DNA from: CAYVMP01 sp964452635
GTDB lineage: Bacteria > Patescibacteriota > Minisyncoccia > Phycocordibacterales > DATDWN01
NCBI GenBank assembly: GCA_964452635.1
Contig: CAYVMP010000021.1
Location: 1-9,658, forward strand
Direction of reading: 5' to 3'
DNA: 9,658 nucleotides
The position numbers and the translations under genes were made by a program. Under the pieces are notes generated by a model, which saw nothing but the letters and a program-made list of their open reading frames with translations, did no database searches and was not told where the DNA came from. Positions 7,254-9,658 of this stretch are shown one piece after another. Position 1 is the first letter of the stretch. The number at the start of each line of letters is the position of its first letter.

Positions 7254-7297
7254 ATGATGATTTTTATACTCATTATCATTCGTTAAAAATCAATCAT

Positions 7298-8185
7298 ATG
7301 TTTATAGTAAATAACAGAAAAATATTCTTCGCTCTCTCGACACTACTCATTATTGGTTCAGTGATCGCGATGTTTTCGTATGGGTTTAATTTCGGTATTG
7401 ATTTCAAAGGGGGATCAATACTTGAGGTGACGTATCCACAGACGAGACCTGTACTTGAAACTACGAAGGCAGGACTCGATGCACTCAATCTCGGAACATA
7501 CATTCTCACACCGTCTGGAACAAGTAACTACACACTCAAAACTCGAGAAGTGACTCCTGCTGAGAAAACACAGATTGAGGGTGTACTCTCAAGTGATCCA
7601 ACGAATCCTGCAACAGAAGTTCGTTTCAACTCGATTGGACCAGTAGTTGGTAATGAATTGAAAAACAAAGCATTTCTCGCTGTAGGTTTGGTGGCATTGT
7701 GTATCGTACTTTTCATTACATTTGCATTCCGCAAAGTGTCATATCCAGTGGCATCATGGAAATACGGACTCGCAACAATCATTGCCCTTGCGCATGACGT
7801 GGTGATTCCGACTGGAGTATTTGTTACATGGATTCATTTCCACGGCGGGGAAGTTGATCTTCTGTTCGTCACAGCACTCCTTGCGATTCTTGGATATTCT
7901 GTACACGATACGATTGTGGTGTTTGACCGTGTTCGAGAGAATCTCCGTATCGGAAATGGCAAGGAGTCATTTGTTGAAACAGTTGGCAAATCAGTGTCGC
8001 AGACATTTGGTCGCTCAATCAACACATCACTCACCATTTTCCTTGCACTCGTCGCTCTCTACTTCCTCGGAGGTGAATCAACCAAAGATTTTGCCTTTGT
8101 TCTTCTCGTCGGTGTTATCGCAGGAACATACTCATCAATCTTCGTCGCATCTCCACTTTTGGTGACTTTGCAGAGGGGGAAGTAG
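7298..8185 (+). CDS. secF: SecF, protein translocase accessory subunit
   Basis: SecF is the partner of SecD in the SecDF export motor. The protein has 295 residues, a normal SecF length. Helix 1 lies at about residues 9-27 and leads into the signature GIDFKGG (33-39). The small extracytoplasmic domain runs to about 112 and ends in IGPVVGNELKNKA (113-125). Five C-terminal helices follow, with ALAHDV (164-169), GYSVHDTIVVFDRVREN (199-215) and RSINTSLT (239-246), all characteristic. No Shine-Dalgarno precedes the ATG. The tail reads SPLLVTLQRGK. A second, slightly different copy of these tail codons lies about 530 bp downstream, beyond a small orphan gene, which suggests recombination at the 3' end of secF. 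Confidence 0.93.
   Translation: MFIVNNRKIFFALSTLLIIGSVIAMFSYGFNFGIDFKGGSILEVTYPQTRPVLETTKAGLDALNLGTYILTPSGTSNYTLKTREVTPAEKTQIEGVLSSDPTNPATEVRFNSIGPVVGNELKNKAFLAVGLVALCIVLFITFAFRKVSYPVASWKYGLATIIALAHDVVIPTGVFVTWIHFHGGEVDLLFVTALLAILGYSVHDTIVVFDRVRENLRIGNGKESFVETVGKSVSQTFGRSINTSLTIFLALVALYFLGGESTKDFAFVLLVGVIAGTYSSIFVASPLLVTLQRGK
8148..8175 (+). repeat. Direct repeat copy 1 (functional secF 3' end)
   Basis: These 28 bases, inside the last codons of secF, recur at 8680-8707 with one mismatch (G at 8161, A at 8693, a synonymous Leu codon change). The copies bracket the small gene at 8235 and its terminator. Confidence 0.9.
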
Positions 8186-8234
8186 ATTTGCACAATAATC
8201 AATACTGTATTAACGTAATTGTGGAGGTGAGAAG

Positions 8235-8603
8235 ATGTTAGTCAGTTCATTTTTTTTGCTTTTCGTTTTAAACGGGGGTCAGACTTTGCGTCTTGCTAAG
8301 ATTGATTATGTTTCGGCACGAAACACCCTAACAAGGAGTGTAAAACTGGTTCAAATTTCCATAAAAAAGACACCATGTGGTTCAGGTAAATATGAACTGG
8401 CTTTGGATAATCTTCGTGAAGCTAGAATTGCTCAGGATGTTGTTTTGGAACGTATTGCAGAAATGCGCAAGAAAGAACCAAAAGAAAAACTGGGTACTTT
8501 CGATAAAAGAATGAAAAAATTCATTCATGGATTACGCCTTTGGGAGATTGATGATGCTGAAAAAAATCTAAATAGTTTACCTGTAAAACATTGTTTGTTG
8601 TAA
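8235..8603 (+). CDS. Small hypothetical protein with hydrophobic N-terminus
   Basis: The protein has 122 residues and I do not recognise it. The start is well supported: GGAGGTGA (8223-8230), close to the ideal Shine-Dalgarno, lies just before the ATG, which is unusual among the neighbours. Residues 2-13 are hydrophobic (LVSSFFLLFVLN) and could be a short signal peptide or anchor, though the usual basic N-terminus is missing. Residues 52-113 are charged and probably helical (YELALDNLREARIAQDVVL, then MKKFIHGLRLWEIDDAEKNL), and two Cys are present (C48, C120). It sits between the secF stop and a terminator, within a segment bracketed by the duplicated secF tail. It therefore looks like a later insertion rather than a native member of the sec operon. 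The leader resembles that of the 5227 gene; the proteins themselves are not alike. Confidence 0.65.
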   Translation: MLVSSFFLLFVLNGGQTLRLAKIDYVSARNTLTRSVKLVQISIKKTPCGSGKYELALDNLREARIAQDVVLERIAEMRKKEPKEKLGTFDKRMKKFIHGLRLWEIDDAEKNLNSLPVKHCLL

Positions 8604-8620
8604 TGATTTTTTATAGGCAC

Positions 8621-8649
8621 AAGATCCGTCTCATGGCGGATTTTATTTT
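8621..8649 (+). terminator. Rho-independent terminator after the 8235 gene
   Basis: AAGATCCG (8621-8628) pairs with CGGATTTT (8637-8644), eight base pairs with one G-U, around an 8-nt loop. TTTTATTTT (8641-8649) forms the U-tract. The tail TTTTATTTTGAAAAA (8641-8655) is identical to that at 5552-5566. Confidence 0.75.
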
Positions 8650-8666
8650 GAAAAAACTAACTTCAT

Positions 8667-8714
8667 AGAATTTTTTTCACATCTCCACTTTTAGTGACTT
8701 TGCAGAGAAAATAA
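8667..8714 (+). pseudogene. Fossil of a second secF C-terminus
   Basis: In frame, these bases read RIFFTSPLLVTLQRK and then TAA. The true SecF ends SIFVASPLLVTLQRGK. The 28-bp core (8680-8707) has 27/28 identity to 8148-8175; upstream the DNA has diverged but Ile-Phe is still kept in register. A stop (TAA 8658-8660) closes the frame just upstream, and there is no start, so nothing is made from it. The residual coding pattern and the synonymous change suggest it was once the end of a real secF. It also contains the -35-like GTGACT of the next gene's promoter. Confidence 0.75.
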
Positions 8715-8722
8715 TATATAAT
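8694..8722 (+). promoter_or_regulatory. Probable promoter of the 8731 gene
   Basis: GTGACT (8694-8699, 4/6 match to TTGACA) and a perfect TATAAT (8717-8722) are 17 bp apart. The ATG at 8731 is eight bases after the -10 and no Shine-Dalgarno is seen, so a leaderless mRNA is expected. The -35 lies in the fossil secF codons. Confidence 0.6.
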
Positions 8723-8730
8723 AACGAAGT

Positions 8731-9000
8731 ATGAGAGGTTTTCTAAATAAATATTTTTCTTTGAATCGAAAAGATGGAAAATCACCCGAATCACTTTTTG
8801 CACTGATTCTTGGTGGGCTATGCATACTCCCTCCTTTCGCATTTTTTCTATCTCTGCCATCTGTAATATACTCTGGTGTATTGGCTAATAACTACAAAAA
8901 AACAGGTGACATACCCTCTTACCGTGCTTCTGTTGTTGGATTAATAATGACTCTTGTCGGTTGGGTATTTATTTTATTTCTGGTTAAAGATGGATTTTAG
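8731..9000 (+). CDS. Small two-helix membrane protein (DUF4190-like)
   Basis: The protein has 89 residues. A polar, basic N-terminus (about 1-20) precedes a long hydrophobic stretch at about 23-50 containing GGLCILPPFAFFLSLPSVI. A short polar loop follows (NNYKKTGDIPSYR, about 53-65), then a second helix at about 66-86 (ASVVGLIMTLVGWVFILFL). The pattern of helix, basic loop and glycine-rich helix resembles DUF4190-type small membrane proteins, whose function is not established. This family call is from pattern memory only. The gene has its own promoter and appears monocistronic. It is the last gene before the rRNA promoter region. Confidence 0.7.
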   Translation: MRGFLNKYFSLNRKDGKSPESLFALILGGLCILPPFAFFLSLPSVIYSGVLANNYKKTGDIPSYRASVVGLIMTLVGWVFILFLVKDGF

Positions 9001-9121
9001 TTTTTAAAATAAAGGAAAATTTCTATAGTCGCCGACTGGGTGGCTCGAACTTCGCCGAATACGAGATTTCAGCTTCGCTAAAATCCCAGATTCGGCATGA
9101 TTTCCATGGTGGGGAAATCAC
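9001..9121. other. Non-coding stretch with two tandem hairpins upstream of the rRNA promoter
   Basis: The first hairpin spans 9054-9096: outer arms GCCGAAT (9054-9060) and ATTCGGC (9090-9096) are perfect, and inner arms around AGC-TTC-GCT pair with small mismatches. The second has TGATTTCC (9098-9105) pairing perfectly with GGAAATCA (9113-9120) around a 7-nt loop, ending one base before the -35 box. The minus strand just left of the first hairpin reads GAAGTTCGAGCC, which resembles a tRNA T-arm, but no cloverleaf can be built. No T-run follows either hairpin, so they do not look like ordinary terminators. Confidence 0.6.
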
Positions 9122-9149
9122 TTGACTTCTATTTCTATATGACTATACT
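9122..9149 (+). promoter_or_regulatory. rRNA operon promoter
   Basis: TTGACT (9122-9127) and TATACT (9144-9149) each match consensus at 5/6 and are spaced 16 bp apart, the best promoter match in the window. Transcription would start near 9156, about 330 bp before mature 16S rRNA. The position and strength fit an rRNA promoter. Confidence 0.65.
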
Positions 9150-9153
9150 ATCT

Positions 9154-9177
9154 AGGTGCCTTAGGTGGCACTTTTTT
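9154..9177 (+). terminator. Attenuator-like hairpin at the start of the rRNA leader
   Basis: GTGCC (9156-9160) pairs with GGCAC (9167-9171), extended by one G-U and one A-U pair at 9154-9155. Six T (9172-9177) follow directly. It has the form of an intrinsic terminator, yet it begins at the predicted transcription start of the rRNA promoter. It may end upstream read-through rather than act on the rRNA transcript. Confidence 0.5.
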
Positions 9178-9482
9178 GAACAGTTCGTTGACAATCAAAT
9201 TGAATTATATGCCAGACCGACAAGGGTCTGGCAGGAATGTATTTATTGTAATTTTCCGTCATATTCATCACGATGTCAGTTGTGATGAATGACAAATTTC
9301 CTTTAAATAATTCCGGATATTTAGATCTAAGCAACGATCTAAAACTTCAATAAACACTCATAAAAAGACCTTTGTATTTCAAAGGCATCAAAACAGCAAA
9401 TAATCCTGATGAAAAAATAAGATAATCGAAAATAATATTTTCCTCTATTTTGTTCCGTTCATCACAAAGTTTTTGATTAAAC
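9178..9482 (+). other. Structured 5' leader of the rRNA transcript
   Basis: No gene is apparent. Four hairpins are visible: TGCCAGACC/GGTCTGGCA (9210-9218 with 9225-9233, nine perfect pairs); GTCA plus TTCATCAC against GTGATGAA plus TGAC (9258-9293, with a 2-nt bulge); TTTAGATC/GATCTAAA (9320-9327 with 9336-9343); and CCTTTG/CAAAGG (9369-9374 with 9380-9385). They may guide antitermination or RNase processing of pre-16S. A perfect TTGACA at 9188-9193 has no -10 at normal spacing. I see no convincing boxA. Confidence 0.55.
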
Positions 9483-9658
9483 TTTTTTAAGAGTTTGATC
9501 CTAGCTCAGGATGAACGCTGGCGGCGTGGATAAGGCATGCAAGTCAAACGGCCCGCAAGGGCAGTGGCGAACGAGGTAGTAACACGTGGATTACATCCCC
9601 CAAAGTCAGGAATAACTAGTCGAAAGATTAGCTAATACTTGATAGTCTCTTCGGAGTA
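9483..9658 (+). rRNA. rrs: 16S rRNA, 5' part (continues past the window)
   Basis: AGAGTTTGATCC starts at 9490 (E. coli position 8), followed by GATGAACGCTGGCGGCGT and GGCATGCAAGTC, the standard bacterial 16S 5' domain. The mature 5' end is placed by homology at about 9483. The base at 9503 is A where most bacteria have G21. Helix 6 in V1 is reduced to GCCC-GCAA-GGGC with a GNRA tetraloop. The block GCGTGGATAAGGCATGCAAGTC-type sequence and shortened V1 fit Parcubacteria or related CPR groups; I could not run a classification. Confidence 0.96.

Noticed and set aside
109..9000. Alternative genetic code with TGA as glycine
   Set aside because: All nine genes end in TAA or TAG, but none has an in-frame TGA, and all reach normal family length without one. 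Absence of TGA stops in nine genes is weak evidence.
9031..9098. tRNA gene on the minus strand
   Set aside because: A T-arm-like GTTCGAGCC is present, but the T-stem does not pair, and no acceptor, D or anticodon arm can be built.
9188..9216. Second rRNA promoter from the perfect TTGACA at 9188-9193
   Set aside because: The only AT-rich candidates (TTATAT at 9205, TATATG at 9206) are 11-12 bp away, too close, and the expected -10 position is inside a GC-rich hairpin.
9097..9285. Open frame of 62 codons before 16S rRNA
   Set aside because: It runs across two hairpins, the rRNA promoter and the attenuator-like stem, and has no ribosome binding site or protein-like composition.
1..9658. CRISPR array, phage or toxin-antitoxin module
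   Set aside because: No regularly spaced repeats, cas genes, phage structural genes or recognisable toxin-antitoxin pair were seen. The small orphan genes are single and lack such motifs.

Overview
The window looks like chromosomal DNA from a member of the Candidate Phyla Radiation, most likely a parcubacterium. The support is the 16S rRNA start at the right edge (GCGTGGATAAGGCATGCAAGTC-type 5' region, shortened V1, and a non-standard base in the universal 27F site), the 5S-like left edge, small AT-leaning genes, and a membrane-anchored von Willebrand A protein with a Cys-rich DGxxNGxExGxDCGG signature. The phylum call is an inference from memory of these families and was not searched. All nine genes called end in TAA or TAG and none has an in-frame TGA, so the standard code fits.

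Layout. Positions 1-51 are the 3' end of a 5S rRNA gene, followed by a perfect 17-bp hairpin terminator (61-97). A two-gene unit follows: a secreted or membrane-anchored vWA protein (109-1473) and the SEDS peptidoglycan polymerase RodA (1492-2625). Converging on it is a family-4 glycosyltransferase on the minus strand (2651-3799). This is divergent from a polyprenyl-phosphate sugar-1-phosphate transferase (3836-5185) across a 36-bp promoter region with a palindromic TATAATTATA. These two probably act in one lipid-linked surface-glycan pathway. Next come a small orphan gene with a strong ribosome binding site (5227-5511), its terminator, and a 222-bp element bounded by perfect 30-bp inverted repeats (5589-5810). 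The preprotein translocase accessory genes secD (5873-7216) and secF (7298-8185) follow, separated by a hairpin. A second small orphan gene (8235-8603) with its terminator follows, then a fossil copy of the secF C-terminal codons (8667-8714), then a two-helix membrane protein (8731-9000). The last part (9001-9482) has no gene. It holds hairpins, a good rRNA-type promoter (9122-9149), an attenuator-like hairpin directly behind it, and a structured leader that runs into 16S rRNA (about 9483 onward, cut by the window end).

Most of the named genes serve the cell envelope: wall synthesis (rodA), surface polysaccharide (the two sugar transferases), protein export (secDF), and a surface-exposed vWA protein.

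The most unusual signals are: (1) the duplicated, diverged secF tail flanking a small-gene insert; (2) shared leader and terminator-tail sequences around the two otherwise unrelated small orphan genes, suggesting a cassette-like unit; (3) the 30-bp inverted-repeat element upstream of secD, which could be a MITE or an invertible segment; (4) -10 hexamers 6-8 nt before the ATG of four genes, implying leaderless mRNAs beside Shine-Dalgarno-led ones; and (5) a 5S end and a 16S start on the same strand about 9.4 kb apart, which needs either two rRNA loci or a split operon.
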